Of a DNA stretch of 40,351 nucleotides, positions 16,663 to 24,941 are shown in pieces. A model generated the notes under the pieces. The model was not told the origin of the DNA, did not search any database, and saw only the letters and a program-made list of their open reading frames with translations. Position 1 is the stretch's first letter. Every line of letters starts with the position of its first letter. A program made the position numbers and the translations under genes. The DNA comes from Candidatus Altimarinota bacterium (GTDB lineage Bacteria; Cyanobacteriota; Cyanobacteriia; Cyanobacteriales; Microcystaceae): NCBI GenBank assembly GCA_012031035.1, contig JAAUUT010000042.1:1-40351 (forward strand). Reading direction: 5' to 3'.

Positions 16663-16732
16663 AGTATACCGACCTACTTGCATTATGACATGAGATTAGC
16701 TATAGTTTATTTATTCGAGAAAATCGAAATAA
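16663..16732. promoter_or_regulatory. divergent promoters and candidate operator between arsR and trxA
   Basis: For trxA: TTGCAT (16678-16683), 17-base spacer, TATAGT (16701-16706). For arsR on the minus strand: ATGTCA (16691-16686), 17-base spacer, TATACT (16668-16663). Just downstream of the trxA -10 lies an imperfect inverted repeat TTTATTTATTCGA...TCGAAATAAA (16706-16732), well placed as an operator for the ArsR protein. Operator function is inference. Confidence 0.55.
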
Positions 16733-16756
16733 AGAATTAAACAGGAAAGGATAACC

Positions 16757-17089
16757 ATGTCATCCGTATCCAACGTTAGCAATGTCAGCGATGCCACATT
16801 CGAGCAAGAAGTCTTAGAAAGCAAAATTCCTGTCCTAGTAGATTTTTGGGCACCTTGGTGCGGGCCTTGTCGCATGGTAGCGCCAGTCGTCGATGAAATC
16901 GCTACTCAGTACGAGGATAAAGTAAAGGTTGTCAAGCTTAATGTGGATGATAATTCTCAGATTGCCACTCAATATAAAGTGCGCAGCATTCCTAACCTAA
17001 TCCTCTTCAAAGACGGTCAGCAAGTCGATACCGTTGTAGGTGCCGTACCCAAAACTACATTAGCACGCGCCATAGATAAGCACTTGTAA
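16757..17089 (+). CDS. trxA: thioredoxin
   Basis: 110 residues with the thioredoxin fold and active site WCGPC (C35, C38) in [18 protein letters not shown]. The cis-Pro segment is [12 protein letters not shown]. The N-terminal leader ([20 protein letters not shown]) lacks a signal peptide, so the protein is cytoplasmic. AGGAAAGG at 16743-16750 is the ribosome site. Position beside ArsR and upstream of an Old Yellow Enzyme gene suggests an oxidant- or electrophile-responsive thioredoxin rather than the main housekeeping one. Confidence 0.95.
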   Translation: MSSVSNVSNVSDATFEQEVLESKIPVLVDFWAPWCGPCRMVAPVVDEIATQYEDKVKVVKLNVDDNSQIATQYKVRSIPNLILFKDGQQVDTVVGAVPKTTLARAIDKHL

Positions 17090-17121
17090 ATTTAGGAGTT
17101 CAAAGTTTAAAGTACATCTTT

Positions 17122-17294
17122 CTCATATCTTGCACCATTCTTAATAAGCCGTCAGCGATTTAAATCGCCGCCTCATATTCAAAGTCGTCTTCAGACGACT
17201 GTAACTAGGTATTTCAGTTTATTTTAATGGACTTAATATATGAGACGGGGAATTAACTAAGAGGCGGTTAATGCAAACAAGTGCAAGATCTGAG
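17122..17294 (+). mobile_element. MITE-like structured element, copy 2
   Basis: 173 bp. Terminal inverted repeats are CTCATATCTTGCAC (17122-17135) and GTGCAAGATCTGAG (17281-17294), matching at 13 of 14. The internal fold equals that of copy 1. CCGTC (17149-17153) pairs with GACGG (17244-17248) and TCATAT (17173-17178) with ATATGA (17238-17243). Hairpins are GCGATTTAAATCGC (17155-17168), AGTCGTCT/AGACGACT (17183-17200) and AGTTTATT/AATGGACT (about 17215-17232), the last held by two U-G pairs. The right-arm hairpin of copy 1 is missing. No target duplication is visible. It sits between trxA and the Old Yellow Enzyme gene. Confidence 0.68.
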
Positions 17295-17337
17295 TTTTTG
17301 GGACAAGTTCGCCAACAAAGTTCACAAGTCATTTCGG

Positions 17338-17393
17338 AAACTGAGAACTGATAAAGTCTCCCCGTCTCCCAATCACCAATCACCAATTTTTAG
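17338..17393. repeat. short repeat cluster before the Old Yellow Enzyme gene
   Basis: AACTGAGAACTGATAAAG, then CTCCCCGTCTCCCAATCACC and AATCACCAATTTTT: a heptamer-type (AATCACC) tandem repeat of the same general class as the GGTGACT repeats at 15.6 and 22.9 kb. It ends 3 bases before the gene start, so it also forms the gene's leader. Confidence 0.5.
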
Positions 17394-17396
17394 ATT

Positions 17397-18503
17397 ATGA
17401 ATGCCAACATTAACTTACTTTCCTCCTACAAACTCGGCAATCTCGAACTCTCCAATCGAATAATTATGGCACCTCTAACCCGCGCCCGTGCAGGGGTAGA
17501 GAGAATTCCCAACGCATTAATGACCGAATATTACCTCCAACGTGCCAGCGCCGGATTGATTATCAGCGAAGCAACTAACATCTCCGAACAAGGTGCGGGT
17601 TGGGGCGAAACGCCAGGGATTCATAATGACGAACAAGTCAAAAACTGGCGAACGATAACCGATGCAGTTCGTGGCAAAGGTGGCAAAATCTTTCTGCAAC
17701 TCTGGCACACTGGACGCGCTTCTCACCCCGACTTTCAACCTAATGGCAATCTCCCCGTTTCTGCTTCGGCAATTCAACCGAAAGGCGAAATTCACACGCC
17801 AATGGGTAAAAAAGCTTATGTAACGCCTCGCGCCCTCGAAATGGACGAAATTCCTGGGATCGTGCGAGATTATGCCCAAGCTACACGACGGGCACAAGAA
17901 GCAGGATTTGATGGAGTCGAAATTCATGCAGCTAACGGTTATTTAATCGATCAATTCCTGCGTGATGGATCTAATCAACGCAACGATTCCTATGGTGGCA
18001 GTGTTGAAAATCGCGCTAGATTTCTATTGGAAGTAACCGAAGCAGTGGTTAATGCTTGGAGTGCAGATCGCGTTGGCGTAAGACTCTCGCCCACTAATCC
18101 TTACAACGATATGCGAGACAGCAATCCGATCGCAACTTTCACTTATGCAGCAGAAGCATTGAATCAATTTGGACTGGCATATCTACACATTCTCGAAGCG
18201 TTGCCAGGACACGTTCTAGCAGCAGAAGGCGATCGCGTTTCTCCTTATCTGCGTCAGGCCTTCAGGGGAACGTTTATGATTAATGGCGGTTACGATCGGG
18301 AATTGGGCGATAATGCGATCGCGTCTGGCGAAGCAGATCTCGTTGCTTATGGCGTTCCCTTCATTACCAATCCCGATCTCCCCGAACGCTTTGCCAAGAA
18401 TGCCTCGCTTAACGAACCAGATCCGACAACCTTTTACGCGCCTGGGGCAAAAGGCTACACCGATTATCCTACACTCAAACAGTTAGCTAGTGTAGTGTCT
18501 TAA
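17397..18503 (+). CDS. Old Yellow Enzyme family alkene reductase (NemA-like)
   Basis: 368 residues, an FMN-binding TIM barrel that reduces activated C=C bonds of electrophiles such as enones and maleimides. Motifs: NRIIMAPLTRARAG, QLWHTGRASHP (FMN Gln), and the substrate-binding pair H177/N180 with proton donor Tyr182 in VEIHAANGYLIDQFLRDG. SVENRARFLLEV and INGGYDRE follow. Length is normal. It lies 307 bases after trxA with the structured element between them. The ArsR, thioredoxin and OYE order suggests a response to reactive electrophiles, which is inference. Confidence 0.93.
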   Translation: MNANINLLSSYKLGNLELSNRIIMAPLTRARAGVERIPNALMTEYYLQRASAGLIISEATNISEQGAGWGETPGIHNDEQVKNWRTITDAVRGKGGKIFLQLWHTGRASHPDFQPNGNLPVSASAIQPKGEIHTPMGKKAYVTPRALEMDEIPGIVRDYAQATRRAQEAGFDGVEIHAANGYLIDQFLRDGSNQRNDSYGGSVENRARFLLEVTEAVVNAWSADRVGVRLSPTNPYNDMRDSNPIATFTYAAEALNQFGLAYLHILEALPGHVLAAEGDRVSPYLRQAFRGTFMINGGYDRELGDNAIASGEADLVAYGVPFITNPDLPERFAKNASLNEPDPTTFYAPGAKGYTDYPTLKQLASVVS

Positions 18504-18876
18504 GTATATTGGGTAACTGGCAGAAAATTTAATTAAAAAATAGGGGAATGGGAAAAAGATTGATGAAAGTTTTCCTCATTCCTCTTTACCCTTTTTCTAA
18601 AAAACTTTAAAGCACACGCCATGCACTCATACAATTACTTGGTGTTCTAATTTATAGTTTGGTTGCTATATTTTTAATAAATAAAAAAAGCAAGAAGTTT
18701 TAATAGTCATTGGTCACTGATAACTGATAAAGCGGTGAAACTCTTTGGACAATTGCTAATCTCATTCTTTTAGCATTATGATAATTCAAATGCACTAGTT
18801 CTAAATTGCATTTAATATTAAGTGCAATTTAGTAAGGTGTTAAGGCGAAAGTTGTTAAACTTCCCGCGAGATTTTT
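18504..18876. other. intergenic region without a gene
   Basis: 373 bases. 18541-18585 holds a loose inverted repeat GGGGAATGGGAAAAA...TTTTCCTCATTCC that may end OYE transcription. 18706-18735 has short repeats TCATTGGTCACTGATAACTG. The remainder is AT-rich leader before the HerA-like gene, with no recognisable ORF or RNA gene. Confidence 0.5.
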
Positions 18877-20583
18877 ATGCAAGAACAACCATTGGGTTCG
18901 ATCGTTCAAGGTTCGCTAAGTAAAGGATTAGAAGTTCGCTTGCATCCCGACGTGTCGGTAGAAGATATGCGCGTTGGGAAGTTTTTGGTCGTGCGAGGAA
19001 CGCGATCGCGTTTTTTCTGCCTCCTCACCGATGTTGCCTTGGGAACTGCAAGTCCAAGGATTCTTGCCAATCCTCCCGACGATGGTTTTTTGCGGGATAT
19101 TCTTGCTGGAAGCGGGACGTATGGAACGATAGAATTATGTCCCATGCTGATGTTTACGCCAACCGAAGGAGAAAAACATCAATCCGCGCCGACTCCTAGC
19201 AACGGCAAAAGCCCTCTCGCTTCCTATGAAGCGCAAACTAGCAGCGAAATGGAATTGCTGCCCGTTAAGACGATTCCTGCCCATTTCAGTCAAGTTTTTG
19301 AAGCTAGCGAAGCAGATTTTCGCGCTGTCTTTGGTTGGGAAGACGATCCCTATCGACGGAATTTTGCGATCGGACAACCTTTGGATATGGATGTTCCCGT
19401 CTGCATCGATCTCGATCGCTTTGTCGAACGCAGTAACGGAGTGTTTGGCAAATCGGGGACGGGTAAATCCTTCCTGACGCGCTTGTTAATCTCTGGTATC
19501 ATCCGCAAGCAAGCTGCCGTTAACTTAATGTTCGATATGCACTCCGAATATGGTTGGGAAGCGATGCGCGAAGGCAAAGAAGTCTCCACCGTCAAAGGAT
19601 TGCGCCAACTGTTTCCAGGACAAGTAGAAATTTATACTCTCGATCCCGAATCGACCAAGCGACGCGGGGTAAGAGATGCCCAAGAACTCTATCTCAGCTA
19701 CGATCAGATCGAAATCGAAGATATCAGATTAATCGGACAAGAATTAGGACTATCGGAAGCGAGTCTCGATAATGCAAATATTCTTTATTCTGAATTCGGC
19801 AAAAATTGGATTATTCAACTGCTGAATATGTCGAATGAAGATATCAAAATGTTTTGTCAGGATAAGCAGGGACACGCGGGATCGATTATGTCCTTGCAAC
19901 GCAAACTATTGCGTCTCGACAGTTTGAAGTATCTGCGCAGCGTTTGTCCGCACAATTATATCGACCAAATTCTGCAATCTCTCGATGCAGGAAAACACGT
20001 TGTCATCGAGTTTGGTTCGCAATCAAATTTGTTATCTTATATGCTGGCAACCAATACGATCGCCCGACGCATCCACGGTAACTACGTCAAAAAATCGGAA
20101 AAGTTTCTACAGTCCAAAAATCCTCTCGATAAACCCCGCCAACTCGTCATTACGATTGAAGAAGCGCATCGCTTTCTCGATCCGAAAGTTGTCGGACAAA
20201 CCATTTTTGGAATTATTGCTAGGGAGATGCGAAAGTATTTCGTAACCTTACTCGTAGTCGATCAGCGTCCTTCGGGGATCGATAATGAGGTCATGTCTCA
20301 AATTGGAACGCGCATTACTTGCTTATTGAACGACGAAAAAGATATCGATGCAATATTTACTGGCGTGTCTGGCGGTCAAAGTTTGCGATCGGTTTTAGCT
20401 AAACTCGACTCCAAGCAACAGGCACTGGTTTTAGGTCATGCCGTACCTATGCCTGTCGTCGTGCGTACCCGCGCCTACGACCAAAAATTCTATGCTGAAA
20501 TTGGCGATACCGATTGGGAAGCAATGCCAGATGTAGAAGTATTGGCGGCGGCTAAAATAGCTAAAGCCGATCTAGGATTTTAA
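18877..20583 (+). CDS. HerA/DUF87-like ATPase
   Basis: 568 residues. The N-terminal beta-barrel (about 1-100; GSIVQGSLSKGLEVRLHPDV) is like the HAS-barrel of HerA translocases. The RecA-like motor follows, with Walker A VFGKSGTGKSFLTRLL (K197), a Walker B-like ITIEEAHRFLD, an arginine-rich VDQRPSGIDNEVMSQIGTRI segment, and LALGHAV-like end motifs (ALVLGHAVPMPVVVRTRAYD). HerA hexamers pump DNA in repair or defence with a nuclease such as NurA, SIR2 or DUF4297. No nuclease gene is adjacent, so this is either a housekeeping cyanobacterial ATPase or a HerA with a distant partner. Well-conserved and intact. Confidence 0.85.
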   Translation: MQEQPLGSIVQGSLSKGLEVRLHPDVSVEDMRVGKFLVVRGTRSRFFCLLTDVALGTASPRILANPPDDGFLRDILAGSGTYGTIELCPMLMFTPTEGEKHQSAPTPSNGKSPLASYEAQTSSEMELLPVKTIPAHFSQVFEASEADFRAVFGWEDDPYRRNFAIGQPLDMDVPVCIDLDRFVERSNGVFGKSGTGKSFLTRLLISGIIRKQAAVNLMFDMHSEYGWEAMREGKEVSTVKGLRQLFPGQVEIYTLDPESTKRRGVRDAQELYLSYDQIEIEDIRLIGQELGLSEASLDNANILYSEFGKNWIIQLLNMSNEDIKMFCQDKQGHAGSIMSLQRKLLRLDSLKYLRSVCPHNYIDQILQSLDAGKHVVIEFGSQSNLLSYMLATNTIARRIHGNYVKKSEKFLQSKNPLDKPRQLVITIEEAHRFLDPKVVGQTIFGIIAREMRKYFVTLLVVDQRPSGIDNEVMSQIGTRITCLLNDEKDIDAIFTGVSGGQSLRSVLAKLDSKQQALVLGHAVPMPVVVRTRAYDQKFYAEIGDTDWEAMPDVEVLAAAKIAKADLGF

Positions 20584-21153
20584 ATTAGATTAGTGTTGGG
20601 TTTCGTGCTTTAACCAGACATACAAGAATGCGATCGCACTGCACAATTTAATGTCAGATTTGGCAAAATCTCCTACGCTTTTTATCGCTTTATGTTAAGT
20701 TCTTTTTATTCATTTTCAATGATTTTAGCTAAAAAATATGGTCTTGCTAATTTTATAGTTGAGAAAAATAATGGCAACCATAGTAAAAAAACTATCATAA
20801 ATACTGAATTAACATCAACTCCAAGTAAAAGAAAAAAACTAATAAATAAAAATTCAATTCCTGCGCAACCTGTAAAAAAATAACAGAACATTGTGTCTGC
20901 GCTAGGATAAATTACTTTTAAGCTTTTTTTCTTATCAAAAGTTAAAAAATGTTAACATTATTTAATGGAACTCTTACTCAAAGAAAGTTTAGTTTATAAT
21001 AATCTCATTAAAGATGTAGAGATGACTTTGATAGCAGTTAAGTAGGCAGAGCGAAATTGAAAAAATTAGGAATTTTTAGATAAAAATCTTTTTGGCGATC
21101 GCTGGGTTTTGCGATCGCCAGTAAATAGTAGAGTGCGTTCAATAAACCTTACT
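20584..21153. other. 570-base region without a confident gene
   Basis: It begins with a degraded GTTGGGTTTCGTGCTTTAACC repeat (20593-20613). Two overlapping small frames cover 20692-20891. The plus frame (63 residues) is Lys/Asn-rich and low in complexity; the minus frame (61 residues) is strongly hydrophobic. Neither has a convincing ribosome site. At 21094-21119 a perfect hairpin GGCGATCGC/GCGATCGCC made of two HIP1 sites lies downstream of the thioesterase gene but lacks a T-tract. Confidence 0.5.
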
Positions 21154-21468
21154 TTATCTATTAATTATTTGTTTGTTTCTGCGATCGTCAATATTGACAT
21201 TGTATTTTACAGAAGATTTGCCAACGCGCTTGTGCTCCGCGCACCGGCAAAGCCGATCGCAAAGGATAATAAACTTGAGAATCTCACCATTATTAACGCC
21301 GTGTCGAAATTCCACATTACCTAATGCGATCGTAACAAATTGATTGCCAGGGAATTCTAGATTAGCGGCAATATAAGCGAATTCATCAATCCACTTCAAC
21401 AAACTGCCCCCGAATAAATTCCCGTAGTGATTCAAATGTTCTGGAAGAACAAGCTTGTAGTAATCCAT
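21154..21468 (-). CDS. hotdog acyl-CoA thioesterase, probably degraded
   Basis: 104 residues matching the N-terminal part of COG1607-type acyl-CoA thioesterases: [20 protein letters not shown] and [12 protein letters not shown] (hotdog helix and catalytic loop), then [15 protein letters not shown] and [11 protein letters not shown]. Two oddities suggest decay. A palindromic repeat adds about ten residues (LCRCAEHK) in frame between GEILKFIIL and VGKSSV. The protein also ends early with [11 protein letters not shown], lacking the last strand found in complete members. The start ATG at 21468 is the family start. It lies downstream of comFB on the same strand. Confidence 0.7.
   Translation of the reverse strand: MDYYKLVLPEHLNHYGNLFGGSLLKWIDEFAYIAANLEFPGNQFVTIALGNVEFRHGVNNGEILKFIILCDRLCRCAEHKRVGKSSVKYNVNIDDRRNKQIINR
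21217..21251. repeat. palindromic repeat inserted in the thioesterase frame
   Basis: TTTGCC (21217-21222) and GGCAAA (21246-21251) are outer arms; GCGC near 21226 and GCGC near 21239 are inner arms. Related GC-rich short palindromes occur at 8755-8845, 23222-23276 and 26884-26914. It adds codons without breaking the frame, as some bacterial palindromic repeats do. Confidence 0.55.
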
Positions 21469-21508
21469 TTTTCATTGAACTATACTAGCTTTTAGGATAA
21501 GCCGCTTC

Positions 21509-22006
21509 CTAACGATTAACTGGCTTTTCAACGGCATCATAGACAATTTGCTTGACAAAATTAATTAATTCGTGCCAAGAAACATTACTTTGAGAGATTT
21601 CACTCTGATACATCCACAACCATTCTGATAATTCTTGTAAAGCTTCTTTAGCTTCTTGAATTTCTAGTTGTTCGGACGACGTAAGTGGAGTAGAAAATCT
21701 GGCAGGCTCTTTTTGAATGATTTCTAGTGCTTCGCGAACGGTATCAGTAATTTGTTTTTGGTATTCTTGTTGACCTTTTCGTTTTTGCCAAGATATCCCT
21801 TCTTCACTAGAGGCATAAAGCGAGGGTAATCGATTGAGAGCATAAGTTGCTACCTCAACTTGATTGATAAAGTAGACCTCTTCAGAAGATAAAGATTTTA
21901 GTTGCTTTTCGATTTCTTCGGCAACTAGTAACTCCATCGCATTTTTGTGAGTCTGCGAGATGACTTTATCAGATTGTGAGGCAAGATAATCTAAAATTGA
22001 ATCCAT
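21509..22006 (-). CDS. comFB: ComFB family protein
   Basis: 165 residues. The ComFB domain (pfam10719 type) is at about 20-75: HKNAMELLVAEEIEKQLKSL, SSEEVYFINQVEVATYALNR, LPSLYASSEEG. A helical C-terminal extension with LTSSEQLEIQEAKEALQELS follows. ComFB was named from the B. subtilis competence locus. In cyanobacteria ComFB-domain proteins have been reported as cyclic dinucleotide receptors that affect cell size and motility/competence. So a second-messenger role is more likely than a direct DNA uptake role; ligand binding here is inferred from family. Confidence 0.88.
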   Translation of the reverse strand: MDSILDYLASQSDKVISQTHKNAMELLVAEEIEKQLKSLSSEEVYFINQVEVATYALNRLPSLYASSEEGISWQKRKGQQEYQKQITDTVREALEIIQKEPARFSTPLTSSEQLEIQEAKEALQELSEWLWMYQSEISQSNVSWHELINFVKQIVYDAVEKPVNR

Positions 22007-22067
22007 CGCTCGAAGTTAAAATTTTTATGTCACTCTGGAATTAGTATTCCCAGATCGAGAAAAAATA

Positions 22068-22493
22068 ATGACTACGATCGATTTTTCTTTTATTGCTGAG
22101 TTTTCGCGCGATCGCTGCGTCGCTATCTGTACTTTTTTGGTTCCAGCGAATCTTCTGTTGACTTTACAAACCTTATCTCTAGTAGCACGCAACCGCTCTC
22201 AAGCGTCAATTCGTTGGTCGGTGGCGATCGCAACTGCTTTAGCTGCAATTTTAGTTTTACATGTAGGAACTTGGTTTATCATCGGCGTGATTACTCCTGT
22301 CACCTTCATCCTGTTGGGATTGGCAAGTACTTGTTTGGCATTGAATTTTTGGACGACAATTTATCAGTCTACGTTTCGAGACTTTTTACAAGTAGGGCAA
22401 ACTTACCTAGAAAAAACTGTTTTGGCAGTGCGGTCGGTTTTGCCGCTACCGGTCGGGCAATCGCGAAACAATGTTAATCCCAATCAACAATAA
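22068..22493 (+). CDS. conserved cyanobacterial membrane protein
   Basis: 141 residues with three hydrophobic helices: CVAICTFLVPANLLLTLQTL, WSVAIATALAAILVLHVGTW, and ITPVTFILLGLASTCLALNF. The C-terminus is a short polar tail (LPVGQSRNNVNPNQQ). It is divergent from comFB across 61 bases and 7 bases upstream of the next gene. Function unknown. Confidence 0.75.
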   Translation: MTTIDFSFIAEFSRDRCVAICTFLVPANLLLTLQTLSLVARNRSQASIRWSVAIATALAAILVLHVGTWFIIGVITPVTFILLGLASTCLALNFWTTIYQSTFRDFLQVGQTYLEKTVLAVRSVLPLPVGQSRNNVNPNQQ

Positions 22494-22500
22494 TACTCAT

Positions 22501-22911
22501 ATGAGTAAAACTCTTTCTCAAAAAACAAAGGATTTCACCAAGCGTTTTTGCATACAATCGCGCGTTTGGATTTTAATTTTAATACTTGCAAGCTTTTGTT
22601 ACCTGGAAACAAGCCAGATTGTCTTAGCAGAATCTTCAATAGGTCAAAAAGATCGTCCCTCTGTTAAGGTAATTGATGCAGTACGCCAGGATTTATCCAA
22701 TCGCACTAATCTCGAACCAAATCGCTTTAAGTTAATCGAAACCCGCCAAGAAACTTGGTCAGATGGATGTTTGGGGTTACCTCGCAGCGATGAAATGTGT
22801 ACCCAAGCACTTGTAGAAGGATGGCAAATTGTCCTCGAAAACGGCGATCGCACATGGATCTATCGAACTGATACGCAAGGACGCGCGATTCGTCTAGAAT
22901 CTGAAAAATAA
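22501..22911 (+). CDS. secreted conserved cyanobacterial protein
   Basis: 136 residues from the ATG at 22501 (an upstream ATG at 22471 overlaps the previous gene). The signal peptide is RVWILILILASFCYLETSQI then VLAES. The mature domain is the common cyanobacterial unit DLSNRTNLEPNRFKLIETRQ, TWSDGCLGLPRSDEMCTQAL, VEGWQIVLENGDRTWIYRTD, with two cysteines placed for one disulfide. No biochemical function is known for this family; it probably works in the periplasm. Confidence 0.8.
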   Translation: MSKTLSQKTKDFTKRFCIQSRVWILILILASFCYLETSQIVLAESSIGQKDRPSVKVIDAVRQDLSNRTNLEPNRFKLIETRQETWSDGCLGLPRSDEMCTQALVEGWQIVLENGDRTWIYRTDTQGRAIRLESEK

Positions 22912-22919
22912 GCTAACTG

Positions 22920-22985
22920 GTGATAGGGGATAGGGGATAGGTGACTGGTGACTGGGATGTTAGAAGATTGGGAAATCAAGATAGC
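22920..22985. repeat. tandem heptamer repeats (GATAGGG, GGTGACT)
   Basis: GATAGGGGATAGGGGATAGG then GTGACTGGTGACTGGGATGT and TAGAAGATTGGG. The second block nearly repeats 15619-15650. This is short tandemly repeated (STRR-like) sequence of the kind common in cyanobacterial spacers. Confidence 0.7.
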
Positions 22986-23193
22986 AAAGGTATAAATTTT
23001 CTCTACGTCTTCGACGAGCTATGTTCAAAGGACAAGCCTCGCCAACACCAACGCCAATCCCCCATCTCCGATCGCTTTTAATAATCTTTTTAGCAATCTT
23101 TTCTGTTGTAGATGTCAAGTTCTTGCTAAAACTGATTATAGAAATAATGTATGTTAAATTTACAGAGTATTTTGAGACAGAGGAAAAAATTCT

Positions 23194-24922
23194 GTGGATA
23201 AAGCGATCGATAGTAGCGATTGCGCGGGGTACAAAGCCAAGGGCGAATGGGCAAAGCCCACGTTACACGAACGCGCAACCTCTCTAGATGCAGAAGTTGT
23301 CTCTGCTTTAGTCGAAATTGTTGGCGAACAATACGTTCAGACGACTCCCCAACACCTAGAAGAAAATTCTAGGGTCACTATTCCCAAAAATACTTTATGT
23401 TCGGCTGTCGTTTATCCTGGCTCGGTGGCAGAGATTCAGGCAATTTTTAAACTAGCTGCCCATTCTAAATTTAACATCTGGTGTTTTAGTCGCGGCAACA
23501 ATTGGGGATATGGAACGAAAAACGCCCTTGAAGGGGGCGCGGTAATCCTCATTCTAGAGCGGATGAACCGCATTCTTGAAGTCAATGAAGATCTTGCTTA
23601 TGCTGTCGTCGAACCCGGCGTAACCCAACAACAACTCAACGAGTATTTACAAAAAAATAATAGCCGACTGTGGACGGATTGCACCGATTCGACCCCTTAT
23701 GGCAGCGTCTTGGGCAACGCGATCGAGCGAGGATACGGTTATACTCCCTATGGCGACCATTTCGCTCATTTGTGCGGAATGGAAGTAGTTTTGCCCAATG
23801 GCGAACTTATCCGCACGGGAGGAATCCTCTCCAATTCTAATACCTGGAATACGCATAAATGGGGTCATGGCCCTTATGTAGAAGGACTTTTTAGTCAATC
23901 GAATTTTGGCATCGTTGTTAAAGCTGGCATTTGGCTGATGCCCAAACCCGAATTGTTTAATGTAGTCACTTTCGATCTGACTGACGAAGCTAATTTACCA
24001 ATACTGATCGATCGCTTACGAGAATTAGCCTTAGAAGGAATTTTCAAAAGCCATCTCCACATGGTCAACGATTTTCAAATGCTCTCGGTTGTCAGTCGCT
24101 ACCCTTATGAGTTGCTAGAGGGAAACACCTATCTTTCTGCGCGATCGATGCAAACCCTGCGACATAAATACGGGATCGCTCCCTGGTCGCTGGTAGGGGC
24201 AATTTATGGCTCGTCAGCACAATTAAACTTGAAAAAATCGTCTCTCAAAAAGCACTTATCGGATTTAGGAAAATTAGAATTTTTCGATCGCCAAAAAGTT
24301 TCTGTTGTTGAAAACTTTACCAAGATTTATAAAAAAAACGGCTCCCAATTCTCTCAAATTTAAACTATTAAATCTCGTCAAATTAGCCCTCTCTCCCAAA
24401 CATATCGAAGTGATGTCGCTTTTGCCCGATATGTATGGGATTTTACAAGGAATCCCAACCGAGCGCATTATTAAATCAGCTTACTTCAAAGCTTCAGGAT
24501 TGGCTCCAGAAAAAGAAGTTAACCCCGCCAGAGATAACTGTGGCGTGATGTGGTTAGCTCCCGCTTTCCCTGCTAGCGGCAAGTACGCGCAAGAACTTTT
24601 AGATGTCGTTAAACCCCTTTATCGTCAATATGGGTTTGATTTTTCGGGTTGTATTGCGCGAATGGGCGATCGCACATTTTATGCACTTTTTGGTATCTTT
24701 TTTGACCGCGAAAATACTCAAGAAAGTGATAGGGCGATCGAACTTTATCAAAATTTAGTAGAAGTTACTCAAAAATCAGGCTATCAATTATACCGAAGTG
24801 GTATTCCTTATTGGAATTGTGGGAATACTGAATCTGTCGGTTTAATCAATCTTTTAAATAGCATCAAACAAACCGTCGATCCAGAAGGAATTTTTGCTCC
24901 TGGACGCTATGGAATCTTTTGA
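23194..24922 (+). pseudogene. FAD-dependent oxidase/dehydrogenase, vanillyl-alcohol oxidase-like, frameshifted
   Basis: Two frames form one PCMH-type flavoprotein of about 576 residues or somewhat less. The FAD domain shows SAVVYPGSVAEIQAIFKLAA, CFSRGNNWGYGTKNAL, AYAVVEPGVTQQQLNEYL, TPYGSVLGNAIERGYGYTPY and VVLPNGELIRTGG. The substrate domain ends with NSIKQTVDPEGIFAPGRYGIF, as in vanillyl-alcohol oxidase and 4-cresol dehydrogenase. The frames switch at the A8 run at 24331-24338; seven As would restore the frame (IYKKTAPNSLKFKLLNLVKL). The start used is a GTG with AGAGGA at 23178, but codons up to about 23280 run through a palindromic repeat, so the true start is uncertain. Relatives oxidise para-substituted phenols. 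First gene of a three-gene unit. Confidence 0.85.
23222..23276. repeat. GC-rich palindromic repeat at the flavin oxidase start
   Basis: Contains GGGCAAAGCCC (23249-23259), with GCGCGGGGTACAAAGCC before it and GTTACACGAACGCGC after it. It supplies the unusual N-terminal residues AGYKAKGEWAKPTLHERA, absent from the family core. It may have been inserted into the leader or N-terminus. Confidence 0.5.
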
Positions 24923-24941
24923 AGAAAAAGGAAACTGAAAT

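Noticed and set aside
20692..20891. Opposed small frames: Lys/Asn-rich 63 residues on plus, hydrophobic 61 residues on minus
   Set aside because: Low complexity, complementary to each other, no good ribosome site and no recognisable motif. AT-rich spacer explains both.
21094..21119. HIP1 hairpin as an intrinsic terminator for the thioesterase gene
   Set aside because: The stem is perfect, but no T-tract follows on either strand.
23021..23287. 88-residue plus-strand frame before the flavin oxidase
   Set aside because: It runs through repeat sequence and into the oxidase gene in another frame, and ends in residues encoded by the palindromic repeat.
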